A stretch of DNA of 64,000 bases from Arcobacter nitrofigilis DSM 7299 (GCF_000092245.1 NC_014166.1:1612001-1676000), one strand, 5' to 3'. Counted from the first letter of the stretch, positions 19,561-28,600 are shown. The notes: generated by a model not told the origin, from the sequence alone. Numbers and translations are program-made.

Positions 19561-20152
19561 ACAAATAATTTAACCAACCCTTTAATGAATGATTTTCATC
19601 TCTTAAAGTTGTGCTTTCACCATGTCCAGGATGAATTTTAATATCTTTTTCCCACGATAAGACTTTTTTAATACTATTTTTCATATTTTGTGGACTTGAA
19701 AAAGGAAAGTCTACTCTTCCAATTGTACCTTTGAAGATAAAATCACCACTAAAAAGATTTCCATTTATCTCTATAGCAGAACAACCTGGCGTATGTCCTG
19801 GAAAAAAATGATACTTTACAATTGTACCATCAAAATCAAATTCTTCATCTTCATTTACTAAAATATCTGGATGACTTGGTGTCATTCCAAATCCATAAGG
19901 ATCTTTTTCAAGCATAAAAGCATCATCTTTTGGACAATAAATTTTTAGTCCAAACTCTTGACTTACTTCATAATTTGACCATACATGGTCAAAGTGCCCA
20001 TGTGTATTTAATATAACAACTGGATTTGTTACATTCTGTTTTATCCACTCAATTGCGTTTACACCGGGATCTATAATAAAATCTTTATTATCAATGCTTG
20101 CTATATAACAATTTGTTTGATATTCCCCCATTGGTTTTCTTTTTATATCCAT
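19559..20152 (-). CDS. Metallo-beta-lactamase-fold hydrolase (glyoxalase II-like)
   Basis: The 197-residue enzyme keeps the binuclear metal motif LNTHGHFDHVWSN near residue 52, the downstream ligands in FFPGHTPGCSAIEI and LFSGDFIF, and a final HPGHGESTTL. This set is typical of the small hydroxyacylglutathione hydrolase-like members, which lack the C-terminal glutathione-binding domain of true GloB. It probably hydrolyses a thioester or similar small molecule in the cytosol. AAGGTT precedes the ATG, and a strong terminator follows the stop. Confidence 0.9.
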   Translation of the reverse strand: MDIKRKPMGEYQTNCYIASIDNKDFIIDPGVNAIEWIKQNVTNPVVILNTHGHFDHVWSNYEVSQEFGLKIYCPKDDAFMLEKDPYGFGMTPSHPDILVNEDEEFDFDGTIVKYHFFPGHTPGCSAIEINGNLFSGDFIFKGTIGRVDFPFSSPQNMKNSIKKVLSWEKDIKIHPGHGESTTLRDENHSLKGWLNYL

Positions 20153-20210
20153 TTTAAACCTTACTTAGATAAAATCTATTTTTATAATTATATCAATTTA
20201 GAGGTAATAA

Positions 20211-21032
20211 GTGAATTATTTTAGGGATTTAGAAGAGATTTTATTAACAATTAACCCAAAAGAAAAGTTTAGAAAATTTGATTGTTTTTATAAAGAATTT
20301 TTGAATGAAAATATAGATTTTAATGATAATTATAAAATTATTCCATTAAGTGAACCTTCATATAAAGATTTTATGAAAATTGTTCTTCCCAAAAATGTAA
20401 AAATTAGAAAATATTTTGATACAAAAGAGGGAAAAGGAAGTCTACTTCATACAATAGCACATATAGAGTACAGTGCTATTGATTTGGCTCTTGATGCAGC
20501 TTTGCGCTTTAAAAACTTACCAAAAGAGTATTATAAAGATTGGTTAGAAGTGGCAAGTGATGAAATCAGACATTTTTTGATGATAGAAGAAATTATGGAA
20601 AAGATAGGATATAAATATGGAGATTTTGAAGTACATACAAATCTTTTTGAAGCAATGAAAAAAACTACTACTTTAGTAGAGAGAATGGCTATTGTTCCTA
20701 GATATCTAGAAGCAAATGGACTTGACCAAAATCCAAAAATTATGAAGAAACTAGAATCAAATCCCGATGAAATAAATAATGAAATTCTAAAAGCATTAAA
20801 TATTATTTTAGAAGAAGAGGTTGACCATGTCTATAAAGGAGACAAGTGGTTTAAATATGCTTGTGAAAAAGAGAACTTAGAGGTAGAAAATACTTATTTA
20901 GAACTTCTTGAAAAATATTATCCTGGTAGTACTCAGGGTAAAAAGCTGGATATGAATTTTGAAGCTAGGAAAAAAGCTGGATTTTCTTGTAATGAATTAA
21001 AAAGATTAGCAAATAAAGAAGAGTGTTTATAA
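20211..21032 (+). CDS. DUF455 ferritin-like protein
   Basis: The 273-residue protein matches the DUF455 ferritin-like family. Helices with conserved carboxylates and histidines are recognisable: HTIAHIEYSAIDLALDAALRF near residue 80, DWLEVASDEIRHFLMIEEIM near 115, then RMAIVPRYLEANGLDQNP and ILEEEVDHVYKG near 205. The repeated E...EIRH and EEEVDH pattern suggests a di-iron site, so an oxidase or hydroxylase role is plausible but unproven. The start is GTG with GAGG upstream. It stands alone between divergent and convergent neighbours. Confidence 0.85.
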   Translation: MNYFRDLEEILLTINPKEKFRKFDCFYKEFLNENIDFNDNYKIIPLSEPSYKDFMKIVLPKNVKIRKYFDTKEGKGSLLHTIAHIEYSAIDLALDAALRFKNLPKEYYKDWLEVASDEIRHFLMIEEIMEKIGYKYGDFEVHTNLFEAMKKTTTLVERMAIVPRYLEANGLDQNPKIMKKLESNPDEINNEILKALNIILEEEVDHVYKGDKWFKYACEKENLEVENTYLELLEKYYPGSTQGKKLDMNFEARKKAGFSCNELKRLANKEECL

Positions 21033-21116
21033 TTAATCAATTTTAACTTTGAAGTTATTTGATAAGATATTTATTTTATGTTATTATTTATTAGTAATAC
21101 TAATATAAGAGAAAAT

Positions 21117-21308
21117 ATGAAAAAAATTAAAATCTCAATACATTGGGCTATATTATTTGTTTGTGCAATTACATCACTTACAATATTTATTTTTACTTTT
21201 AATTATAGTACTAATTTAATTGAAAATAGTAATAAAGACAAAATAGATGTTGAATATAATTATTTAACAAATAATATTAATAGTTTTAATAATGAAAGAA
21301 AAGCCTAA
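21117..21308 (+). pseudogene. Truncated membrane-sensor N-terminus
   Basis: The 63-residue frame starts MKKIKISIHWAILFVC and contains one membrane helix (about residues 8-30) followed by a polar stretch NLIENSNKDKIDVEYNYLTNN. That is how many Arcobacter sensor or chemoreceptor proteins begin, but here the frame stops at once and abuts the end of the EAL gene two bases later. AAGAGAAAAT precedes the ATG. I infer a fragment left by a deletion; a genuine one-helix small protein is the alternative. Confidence 0.45.
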
Positions 21309-21310
21309 AT

Positions 21311-22375
21311 TTATATTTTTAACTTTCTAACTGGTTCAACTAAAGGTTTTGAATAATAGAAACCTTGAACATAATCAACTCCAATCTCTCTTACTATATT
21401 TAACTCTTCAACTGTTTCAACACCTTCTGCTAGAAGTTTGATATCATTTTCATGTGATATTTGTCTAAGGGCTTTATAAATGGATTGTTTCATATTATCA
21501 TTTTGTATATTATCTATTATATTTCTATCTACTTTGATAATATCTGGTTTGATATCTATAATCATATTTAAAGAAGAATATCCTTCCCCCACATCATCTA
21601 AAGCTATTAAAAAACCTTTTTTTCTATAAAAATTAAGAATATCTTTTAAGTGAGTTTTATCTTCTACTTTTTCTGTTTCTACCACTTCAAATATTATATT
21701 TTTAGGGTCATAATCTAATTGTTTTGCCCATTTTACAGTGGCTTGAAGACAAAATTCAGGATCATATATTGAAGTTGGTAAAAAGTTGATAAATATTTTT
21801 TTATTTACTCTTTTAGTTGCCGCAGTTTTAAGGGCCGTTTCTCTACATATTTGATCAAGTTTAAAATTTGTATTATTTCTAGTAGATTTTTTAAAAATCT
21901 CATCTGGATACATTAGTGTTCCATCTGGATAAACACCTCTTATTAAAGCTTCATATCCAAAAATTGAATTACTTTTCATGTCAATAATTGCTTGAAAATG
22001 TGAGGTGAAACTTTTACTGTATAAAATATCAAAAAAAGAACTATCTTTTATAAAGTTTAGATATATAAAAAGTGGTTTTGATTTTAATACACTATTAATT
22101 GTAAGGGGATGTCTATGATTCTCTATAAAGACTCTTATCTCTTTTTGTTCTTCTTCTGAAAACTTTTCGATTAAAAAATCAGCATTTTCTTCAAAAAAAA
22201 GATTTGGATTTAAAGAGACAAAAGAGCAGATATTTTCATTTATATTTGTTTCTAATCCTAACTCATTTACATAAAGTTCTGACTTTTTTAGTAACTCATC
22301 TACATTTGAAATAAAATGAATAGTTGATTCACTTCCACAAATATTAAACTCTTCTTTACATGTACATTGAATCAT
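21311..22375 (-). CDS. EAL-domain protein, probable c-di-GMP phosphodiesterase
   Basis: The 354-residue protein has about 110 N-terminal residues of unknown type (three Cys within the first 13 residues) and an EAL domain. Landmarks are GYEALIRG, KIFINFLPTSIY, IFEVVETEKV, ALDDVGEGYSSLNMI, IIKVDRNIID and AEGVETVEEL, followed by QGFYYSKP. All metal and catalytic residues expected for c-di-GMP hydrolysis appear present. It lies ten bases after pdxH and is the last gene of the lipid-type cluster transcript. AAAGGAG precedes the ATG. Confidence 0.9.
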   Translation of the reverse strand: MIQCTCKEEFNICGSESTIHFISNVDELLKKSELYVNELGLETNINENICSFVSLNPNLFFEENADFLIEKFSEEEQKEIRVFIENHRHPLTINSVLKSKPLFIYLNFIKDSSFFDILYSKSFTSHFQAIIDMKSNSIFGYEALIRGVYPDGTLMYPDEIFKKSTRNNTNFKLDQICRETALKTAATKRVNKKIFINFLPTSIYDPEFCLQATVKWAKQLDYDPKNIIFEVVETEKVEDKTHLKDILNFYRKKGFLIALDDVGEGYSSLNMIIDIKPDIIKVDRNIIDNIQNDNMKQSIYKALRQISHENDIKLLAEGVETVEELNIVREIGVDYVQGFYYSKPLVEPVRKLKI

Positions 22376-22385
22376 ATTATCTCCT

Positions 22386-23027
22386 TTATGGTGCTAATCT
22401 ATTTATCTCCCAATCGTTCTTCTCATTTAAACTATACTCAAATCTATCATGTAACCTATCTTTTCCACCTTGCCAAAACTCAACAACTTCTGGTTTTATT
22501 AAATATCCACCCCAAAAAGAAGGAAAAGGTATTTCACCTTTTACAAACTTGCTTTTTATCTCATCAAATTTAGCTTCAAGTAGGCTTCTTGAACTAATAA
22601 TTTCACTTTGGTGGGAAACCCAAGCTCCTATTTGACTACCTTTTGGACGAGAAAGGAAATACTTCAAAGAATCAGTTTTACTAATTTTTTTAATAGTTCC
22701 TTCAATTTTAACCTGTCTTTCCAATCCTAACCAAGCAAAATGAATTGCAGCATAAGGATTTTCTTCTATTTGCCAAGCCTTTTTACTTTTGTAATTTGAA
22801 AAAAACACAAAACCATTTTCATCATACAGTTTTAATAAAACTGTTCTAATAGAGGGTTTCATATCCTTTCCAACTGTTGCTAAACTCATAGCATTTGGTT
22901 CTAAAATATCTGCACTTAGTGCTTGTTCAAACCATAGTTCAAACTGTTTGATAGGAGAGTCTAATAACTCATCTCTTATCAAACCTTTTGTTGTATACTC
23001 TTGTCTTAATCTAGAAAGGTCTTTCAT
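22386..23027 (-). CDS. pdxH: Pyridoxamine 5'-phosphate oxidase PdxH
   Basis: PdxH is an FMN enzyme that oxidises pyridoxamine or pyridoxine 5'-phosphate to pyridoxal phosphate with O2. The 213-residue protein shows the family landmarks: N-terminal LSRLRQEYTTKGL, EPNAMSLATVGKDMKPSIRTVLLK for FMN binding, SNYKSKKAWQIEENPYAAIHFAW, and C-terminal PEVVEFWQGGKDRLHDRFEYSL...INRLAP. The length is standard. It is placed nine bases after the DUF3833 gene, inside a run otherwise devoted to lipid-type enzymes. Confidence 0.96.
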   Translation of the reverse strand: MKDLSRLRQEYTTKGLIRDELLDSPIKQFELWFEQALSADILEPNAMSLATVGKDMKPSIRTVLLKLYDENGFVFFSNYKSKKAWQIEENPYAAIHFAWLGLERQVKIEGTIKKISKTDSLKYFLSRPKGSQIGAWVSHQSEIISSRSLLEAKFDEIKSKFVKGEIPFPSFWGGYLIKPEVVEFWQGGKDRLHDRFEYSLNEKNDWEINRLAP

Positions 23028-23036
23028 TATAATTCT

Positions 23037-23570
23037 TTACTGTTTTATGATTGTAATAACTAACTCTCCAACCGTAAAACCAAACTTTTTCATTTTTGAA
23101 TGATTTATTATTATACCATCTTCTTGCAAATGTAGCCAATCTTTTACATTTATATCAATAGTTCCACTTCCATAAGGAACTCTCATAGTGTAATCCATCA
23201 TAACAGTATTTCCTAAACTTCTTAGAACAGCATCACCAACTATATCAGAAGCAGTTCCTATGTATGTACCATCTTTTTGGGGAGTTAATGTCCAAATTCT
23301 TGTTTGTTTTGTACCATCACTATAAACAAATCTTTCATCTAAAGTTCCTACACCATTTTTATCCCAAGAACCATGCATATCAGCTTTGAAGCTTTTTATG
23401 ATTTTTCCACCCATATCTTTTACTATTCCATAAGCTTTTAAATCTCCATTAAAATAATCTTTTGGAATAAACACTGGTTTTGTATCTTTAAAGTCACTCA
23501 TTTTCATAGAAGTACATCCTGTAATTAATAAAGTTAAAACGATAAGTAAAGTATATTTTATAAATTTCAT
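23037..23570 (-). CDS. DUF3833 lipoprotein
   Basis: The 177-residue protein begins with a lipoprotein signal peptide and lipobox LITGC (Cys at residue 19). The rest matches DUF3833 in pattern: KDYFNGDLKAYGIVKD, GSWDKNGVGTLDERFVYSDG, RIWTLTPQKDGTYIGTA and NVKDWLHLQEDGIIINHSKMKKFG. It is predicted to be membrane anchored on the periplasmic side; function is unknown. The ATG overlaps the stop of the Cfa-like gene (ATGA), a link seen elsewhere between DUF3833 and these methyltransferases. Confidence 0.9.
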   Translation of the reverse strand: MKFIKYTLLIVLTLLITGCTSMKMSDFKDTKPVFIPKDYFNGDLKAYGIVKDMGGKIIKSFKADMHGSWDKNGVGTLDERFVYSDGTKQTRIWTLTPQKDGTYIGTASDIVGDAVLRSLGNTVMMDYTMRVPYGSGTIDINVKDWLHLQEDGIIINHSKMKKFGFTVGELVITIIKQ

Positions 23571-24793
23571 GCTACTAGTCCTTTATTTAAATTTATATTT
23601 TGATCCCTTGTCAATGTAACTTGTACTAAATTTACATTTCTAGTTATAAATGCAGCTTCACAATAATTAAGATACATTTCCCACATTCTTAAAAAATACT
23701 CATCAAAACCTAGTTTTTTTATCTCTTCTTTTTTATTTAAGAAGTTTTGGTACCAGATATTTAAAGTCTTTGCATAATCTTCTGTAAACTCTTCCATATG
23801 TAATAAATTTAGGTTTGTATGTTTTGTAGTTGTTTCTAATATTTTAGAAACACTTGGCAAATGTCCACCAGGAAATATATATTTTTGAATAAAGTCTGTA
23901 CTATTACTATAGTGTTTATATCTTTGGTCTGGCATTGTTATTATTTGTAAAACAACAACACCACTTGGTTTTAGTAATGATTCACATTTTTTAAAGAAGA
24001 TATCAAAGTACTCTTTTCCTACTGCTTCAAACATCTCTACAGCAATAATTGCATCAAATTTACCTTCTAAATCCCTATAATCTTTTAGTAAAATATCTAT
24101 GCTTTCTTCCACTTTATGTTCTTTAAACTTCTCTTCACAAAGTCTTTTTTGTTCAGTGCTTAAAGTTACTGTTGTCACTTTGCATTGCTTTTCTTTTGCC
24201 AAGTGTAAAGCCATAGAACCCCAACCAGAACCAATTTCTAGTACATTGTCACCTTTTTTGATGTTTAGTTTGTTTGCAAGGTGTTCTATTTTTCTTTTTT
24301 GAGCTGTATATAAATCTTCATCTTTATCTTTAAATATTGCAGCTGAATACATCATTGTATCATCTAAAAAAAGTTTATAAAATTCATTTGACAAATCATA
24401 GTGTTCTGAAATATTTTTTCTTGAATTCTTTTTTGAATTCTTTCTTAATAGATGTTTTACTTTATTAAAATGAGGAAGAAGATTTATAAGGAAATTTTTT
24501 GTATTATCTTCGCTTTTTATTCCTATATGTTTTGAGTTTAATAAAGCAAGTTTAATAAGATTTGTTAGATTATTTACAGAAAATTCTTTATTCATATAAC
24601 TCTCTGCAAAGCCTATATCTCCATAAAAAAGAAGATTCTTAAAAAAACTATAATCATATATTTCTAAAGAAATTTCTTCATCTAGTTTGTTTCCATAATA
24701 TTTTATTTGATGATTTGGGTAGGTTACTTTTAAATTACCAATTTGAATTTTAGATAATAAATTTTCACCAAACTTATGCCATAATTTTTTCAC
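23567..24793 (-). CDS. cfa: Cfa-like fatty-acyl-phospholipid methyltransferase
   Basis: The 408-residue protein belongs to the cyclopropane fatty acyl phospholipid synthase family, which adds a SAM-derived carbon to the double bond of membrane acyl chains. An N-terminal lipid-binding region precedes SEHYDLSNEFYKLFLDDTMMYSAA and the SAM motif VLEIGSGWGSMA. Two positions differ from E. coli Cfa: FEHVG is FEAVG, and the LHTIG segment reads LQIIT. The start is taken as GTG at 24793, sharing bases with the DUF1365 stop (TAGTG) behind AAGGAG. The relaxed motif and neighbours suggest the branch associated with FAD oxidoreductase and DUF1365. Confidence 0.9.
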   Translation of the reverse strand: MKKLWHKFGENLLSKIQIGNLKVTYPNHQIKYYGNKLDEEISLEIYDYSFFKNLLFYGDIGFAESYMNKEFSVNNLTNLIKLALLNSKHIGIKSEDNTKNFLINLLPHFNKVKHLLRKNSKKNSRKNISEHYDLSNEFYKLFLDDTMMYSAAIFKDKDEDLYTAQKRKIEHLANKLNIKKGDNVLEIGSGWGSMALHLAKEKQCKVTTVTLSTEQKRLCEEKFKEHKVEESIDILLKDYRDLEGKFDAIIAVEMFEAVGKEYFDIFFKKCESLLKPSGVVVLQIITMPDQRYKHYSNSTDFIQKYIFPGGHLPSVSKILETTTKHTNLNLLHMEEFTEDYAKTLNIWYQNFLNKKEEIKKLGFDEYFLRMWEMYLNYCEAAFITRNVNLVQVTLTRDQNINLNKGLVA

Positions 24794-25536
24794 TAGTATC
24801 TCCTTATTTGATCTTCTTTTGTAGGCTTTTTCCAAACTAGTCCCAATCTTTTTAGTTTTAGTGATTGCCAGATTGTTCTTGTTACTACAAAAAAAGTTAA
24901 AAATGTATGTTTAAAAAATAGTTTTAAAACATTTTTTGATGAAAACTCCAATGAGTTTCCATTAAAATATGCACAAAGTACTCTATTTTTATTTTCATAC
25001 AAATCAATTTTTATTAGCATCGAGTTTTCTGTGTACTTAAAAGTAAATTCATAATCTCCAACTCTATTAAAAAAAGGAGAAACATACATGTCTTTTTTCA
25101 CTATTCCTTTATATTTATTTCCTTTCATCTCTTCTAAGTCAAGACTATAAATAACTCTACCACCATTGTAATTGTGTACTTCTGCTAAAAGTTTACTTGG
25201 TTTATTATTTTCATCATTGATAATTAAAAGACTTATTGGATTGAAGACAAAATTTATAATTCTAGGAAGTGTTACAAAGTGCATTCTTGAAGATTTTTCT
25301 ACATTATGAGCTTTTAATAGATATTCGACATTGTCTAAAAAACTTTTCTTTTGCCCAAAATGATCTTTTGATAAAAAAGAGAATAGATTAAATTTATTAG
25401 TCGAAAATAAGGTGTTTTTTAATGAATTAATATCACTTAAATCAATATCTAACATAAAAAATTTATACTTAAAACTATGTTCAACTGGGAAAAACCTCTT
25501 ATGGTATATTCTTCCATCAAAAAATTTATGACTCAT
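24793..25536 (-). CDS. DUF1365 protein
   Basis: The 247-residue protein carries the DUF1365 pattern: HKFFDGRIYHKRFFPVEHSFKYKFFMLDIDL at the N-terminus, RIINFVFNPISLLIIND with the FNP motif near residue 95, AEVHNYNGGRVIYSLD, and KDMYVSPFFNRVGDYEF. The ATG at 25536 overlaps the stop of the oxidoreductase gene (ATGA); an ATG nine bases earlier is possible. DUF1365 genes recur between an FAD oxidoreductase and a Cfa-like gene in many proteobacteria. Their biochemical role is not established, though a part in fatty-acyl modification is generally supposed. Confidence 0.9.
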   Translation of the reverse strand: MSHKFFDGRIYHKRFFPVEHSFKYKFFMLDIDLSDINSLKNTLFSTNKFNLFSFLSKDHFGQKKSFLDNVEYLLKAHNVEKSSRMHFVTLPRIINFVFNPISLLIINDENNKPSKLLAEVHNYNGGRVIYSLDLEEMKGNKYKGIVKKDMYVSPFFNRVGDYEFTFKYTENSMLIKIDLYENKNRVLCAYFNGNSLEFSSKNVLKLFFKHTFLTFFVVTRTIWQSLKLKRLGLVWKKPTKEDQIRRY

Positions 25537-26768
25537 AATCCACATCCTAACTCTTGTGCAATAGTATTAGCACTCCACAAACCATCTTCATGGAAACCAT
25601 ATCTCCAATATGCACCAGCAAAATATGTATTATTTACTCCATTTATTTCATCTCTTCTTTTTTGTATATTTATTGCTTTTATATCAAATTGAGGATGAGC
25701 ATATTCAATTTTTTCAATAATATTTTCTACATGATCTATCTCATTTAAAGATACAAAATAGTCTTTTTTACTCTTTAAATTTTGCAATCTATTTATCCAA
25801 TATGACAAAGTGGCATTTTTACTATTTTCATAACTTTTATAATTCCAAGCCGCATAGATTTTTTTATTTGGATATAAAACATTATTATCATTGTGAAGGA
25901 GGGCACTATTACTTTTATATTTAAAAGCACTTAAAATCTCTTCTTCATTAGAAGTTGAATCTTTTAGTAACTCTAAAGCTTCTGGAGCATGCATAGCAAA
26001 AATTACTTTGTCATAGCTTGATTTTGAGTTATTTGCATGATATAAAACCACTTTATTATTTTCTCTAGTAACAGAGATAACATCAGAGTTTAAGATAGTC
26101 TTTCCTGAAATTTTATCAATAATTTTATTTACATAATTTATACTTCCATTTGATACAGTTAACCATTGATGGTGACTATTAACTCCCAATAATCCATGAT
26201 TTTTGAAAAAGTTTATAAATGTATAAGCTGGAAAGTCATACATCTTATCACTAGGTGTTGACCAAATAGCTGCACCCATTGGAATCAAATATCTATTTTT
26301 AAATGCTTCTGAGTAGTTTTTTATATATTCCCCTAAAGATTTGTTTAATTGGGGTGAATTTGTTTCTAAATCTAAATTTGCTCTTTCATTAAAATTTAAT
26401 ATATCTTTTATCATTTTGTAATGAGTTGGAGAAAAAAGGTTTTTCTTTTGGAAGAACATTCCTTTTAATGATTCTCCATTATAAGCTATATTTGATTTTG
26501 TATCCCAAAAACCGAAACTCATATCTGAGTTTTCTATTTTTACATCAAGTTTTTCAAATAGTTTTGTCAAAAGAGGGTAGGTTGCATGATTAAATACTAA
26601 AAAGCCAGTATCAACTCCAAATTTTTTACCATCTTCTTCCACTTGTGTGGTTCTAGCATGTCCACCAAATCGATTATCTTTTTCATATAAATCAACTTCG
26701 TGTTTTGAACTCAATAAATAGGCGCTTCCAAGCCCACTTATACCACCACCTAATACAGCAATTTTCAT
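25533..26768 (-). CDS. FAD-dependent oxidoreductase, flavin amine oxidase type
   Basis: The 411-residue protein begins with the dinucleotide-binding motif AVLGGGISGLGSAYLL and the second FAD contact LYEKDNRFGGHARTT, giving the NAD(P)-binding Rossmann-like fold of amine oxidases and desaturases. Internal landmarks include DTGFLVFNHATYPLL and MGAAIWSTP, and the C-terminus FAGAYWRYGFHEDGLWSANTIA closes the FAD site. This is the COG2907-type protein regularly linked with DUF1365 and Cfa homologues. It may oxidise or desaturate acyl chains; this is inferred from neighbours. AAGGG lies before the ATG. Confidence 0.9.
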   Translation of the reverse strand: MKIAVLGGGISGLGSAYLLSSKHEVDLYEKDNRFGGHARTTQVEEDGKKFGVDTGFLVFNHATYPLLTKLFEKLDVKIENSDMSFGFWDTKSNIAYNGESLKGMFFQKKNLFSPTHYKMIKDILNFNERANLDLETNSPQLNKSLGEYIKNYSEAFKNRYLIPMGAAIWSTPSDKMYDFPAYTFINFFKNHGLLGVNSHHQWLTVSNGSINYVNKIIDKISGKTILNSDVISVTRENNKVVLYHANNSKSSYDKVIFAMHAPEALELLKDSTSNEEEILSAFKYKSNSALLHNDNNVLYPNKKIYAAWNYKSYENSKNATLSYWINRLQNLKSKKDYFVSLNEIDHVENIIEKIEYAHPQFDIKAINIQKRRDEINGVNNTYFAGAYWRYGFHEDGLWSANTIAQELGCGL

Positions 26769-26777
26769 ATTTAACCC

Positions 26778-27275
26778 TTATGAATGATTTGAATAAATAA
26801 GTTTTGATGTATCCATAAAACTATCTAAGAATTTTAAAATCTTATTTAACTCATCTTTTTTTATATTTTTTGTTTTACTCATAATCCAAATATTCTCAAA
26901 ATCACTACTTGCCATTACAGCAGTTTGATAATTGTTTAAATAAAGGATTCTATATTCACTTGTAAATATGTAAAAATATGTCATATCTATCTTTGACATA
27001 GAGTCTTTTTCTTTTGGAACGGCTTTTCCTTCATACTGAATGATATTATTAGTATCATTTTTATCATAACACCTATTGAGTACTTTAAACTCATTGCTAT
27101 CAACTAGTTTATACTCAACAGTAGGTGCTAAACAATTTTTTTCAAAATAGTTATATGTACGTGCAATCTCAAACCAAGTTCCACTAAAAAGCTTAGGATC
27201 AACATAATTGACACTTTGGGGAGTCTTTGCATACAAAGAGAAGAAAAAAAATAGTAACAAAAATATTACACGCAT
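26778..27275 (-). CDS. Lipocalin family protein (Blc-like)
   Basis: The 165-residue protein has a signal peptide (MRVIFLLLFFFFSLYA) and the lipocalin signature: the GxW motif in FSGTWFEIARTYNYFEKNC near residue 33, then CLAPTVEYKLVDSNEFKVLNRCY and YFYIFTSEYRILYLNNYQTAVMASSD. There is no lipobox Cys, unlike E. coli Blc, so it is probably a soluble periplasmic or secreted protein. Lipocalins of this group bind fatty acids or lysophospholipids, which suits a lipid-modification cluster. It has its own -10 box at 27304-27309 and lies nine bases before the oxidoreductase gene. Confidence 0.9.
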   Translation of the reverse strand: MRVIFLLLFFFFSLYAKTPQSVNYVDPKLFSGTWFEIARTYNYFEKNCLAPTVEYKLVDSNEFKVLNRCYDKNDTNNIIQYEGKAVPKEKDSMSKIDMTYFYIFTSEYRILYLNNYQTAVMASSDFENIWIMSKTKNIKKDELNKILKFLDSFMDTSKLIYSNHS

Positions 27276-27303
27276 ATTAAACCCCTAAACTTTTATTAAT
27301 CCA

Positions 27304-27309
27304 ATTATA
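27304..27309 (-). promoter_or_regulatory. -10 box of an internal promoter before the lipocalin gene
   Basis: TATAAT on the minus strand lies 28 bases upstream of the lipocalin ATG within the 80-base gap that separates it from the MFS gene. It could split the cluster into two transcripts. No -35 box is convincing. Confidence 0.4.
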
Positions 27310-27355
27310 TAAATAGAGTAAATAGTTTAATAGCTAGTTTTTGTCATTTCATAAA

Positions 27356-28600
27356 TTAATATTGCTGGTTATACTTTTTTATAAAGAAAACTGCTAAAAG
27401 TTTAAGAAGAATAGGAAGTATAGAATAAAGTACAATTAGAGTATTTAAAGCTAAATTTGAGATATTATTAACATCAAAACCAACAAGTTCTAATACAATA
27501 AAAGTGATAAATACAGCCAAAGCTAGAGATAGTTTTGTAATCATATTCCAAAACCCAAACAGTACTCCAGATATTTGATTTCCTAAGGTTTTTGATTTTT
27601 GAGCAATATCTGATTGAATAGAGGCTGGTATTGCCATATCAGCACTTAAACTTATTCCTGTACAAAAAGATATAATTCCAAATAAAATATAATTTTGCTC
27701 TCCTAAAAATGGAACAAAAGAGAAAGATACAACTGCAAAAAGAATTGAACTTATCCAGACTTTTTGTTTATTTATTTTTTTAGATAAATATATCCAAAAA
27801 GGCAAAGCAATTACAGCTGATAAAAAATAAACTAATAAAAGAGCTCCTGTGTATTCAGGTGTTTTAAGTACTAATTGCACATAAAATAAAAACAAAGTTG
27901 CTGGAATGGCATTTGCTAGGTTGTTTAGTATAAAAGCTATAAAAATATTATTTGCTTTTGAAAAATCTTTTTTAAACTTCTTTAAACTTTCAATAAAAGC
28001 TAAAGTTTCAACCTTAGACTTATCTTCTTTAATAAATAAAATAAAAATCAATATAACTATCGGAAAGACTATCAAGGAGGTTTTAAAAAGTAAATTCAAA
28101 CTCTCTTTTGCGTCTTCAGATATATTATAAATATAAGGCAAAAGAAGTGCTATAACTACGCCAACTATTGTAAAAACTTCCCTTGAAAATGATAGTTTTG
28201 TATTATCATGATAATCTTTTCCAAGTTCAGCATTTAAAGCAAGATATGGAATATTTACAAAACTCCAAGATATATAAGTAAGAGCAGAAAAGATAAATAA
28301 CCACCAAAATGAGTTTGAACTTGTAGGATGAATAAGAAAATAAAAACTAAAAAGCAAAATAATACTCCCTAGACCTATTAAATAACTTTTTTTTATTTTT
28401 TTATCACTAATAAGTCCAATAAAAGGGTCACTAACCATATCAAGTAGTCTTGATAAAAAAAGTGCAATACCAACAAGAGCAATATTTAATCCTACTTCAT
28501 TTACATAAAAATTTGGCAAATAAATATATATAGGAAGTCCTAAGAAAGCTACTGGAATAGCAAGTAATCCATAAGCAATTTTTTCGAATATTTTATTCAT
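27356..28600 (-). CDS. MFS transporter, GPH/MelB-like
   Basis: The 414-residue protein has about twelve hydrophobic helices. The segment LSRLLDMVSDPFIGLISDKK near residue 48 is the conserved loop of the glycoside-pentoside-hexuronide cation symporter branch, and SADMAIPASIQSDIAQK is its second-half counterpart. Members move sugars or other solutes with Na+ or H+. In this type of cluster the substrate may be a lipid-related compound, but nothing in the sequence settles that. The ATG overlaps the preceding stop (ATGA). Confidence 0.85.
   Translation of the reverse strand: MNKIFEKIAYGLLAIPVAFLGLPIYIYLPNFYVNEVGLNIALVGIALFLSRLLDMVSDPFIGLISDKKIKKSYLIGLGSIILLFSFYFLIHPTSSNSFWWLFIFSALTYISWSFVNIPYLALNAELGKDYHDNTKLSFSREVFTIVGVVIALLLPYIYNISEDAKESLNLLFKTSLIVFPIVILIFILFIKEDKSKVETLAFIESLKKFKKDFSKANNIFIAFILNNLANAIPATLFLFYVQLVLKTPEYTGALLLVYFLSAVIALPFWIYLSKKINKQKVWISSILFAVVSFSFVPFLGEQNYILFGIISFCTGISLSADMAIPASIQSDIAQKSKTLGNQISGVLFGFWNMITKLSLALAVFITFIVLELVGFDVNNISNLALNTLIVLYSILPILLKLLAVFFIKKYNQQY

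Noticed and set aside
24794-24835. Upstream ATG extension of the Cfa-like gene
   Set aside because: A GTG at 24793 with AAGGAG at good spacing overlaps the DUF1365 stop as TAGTG; the extension MEKAYKRRSNKEIL is unlike the family.
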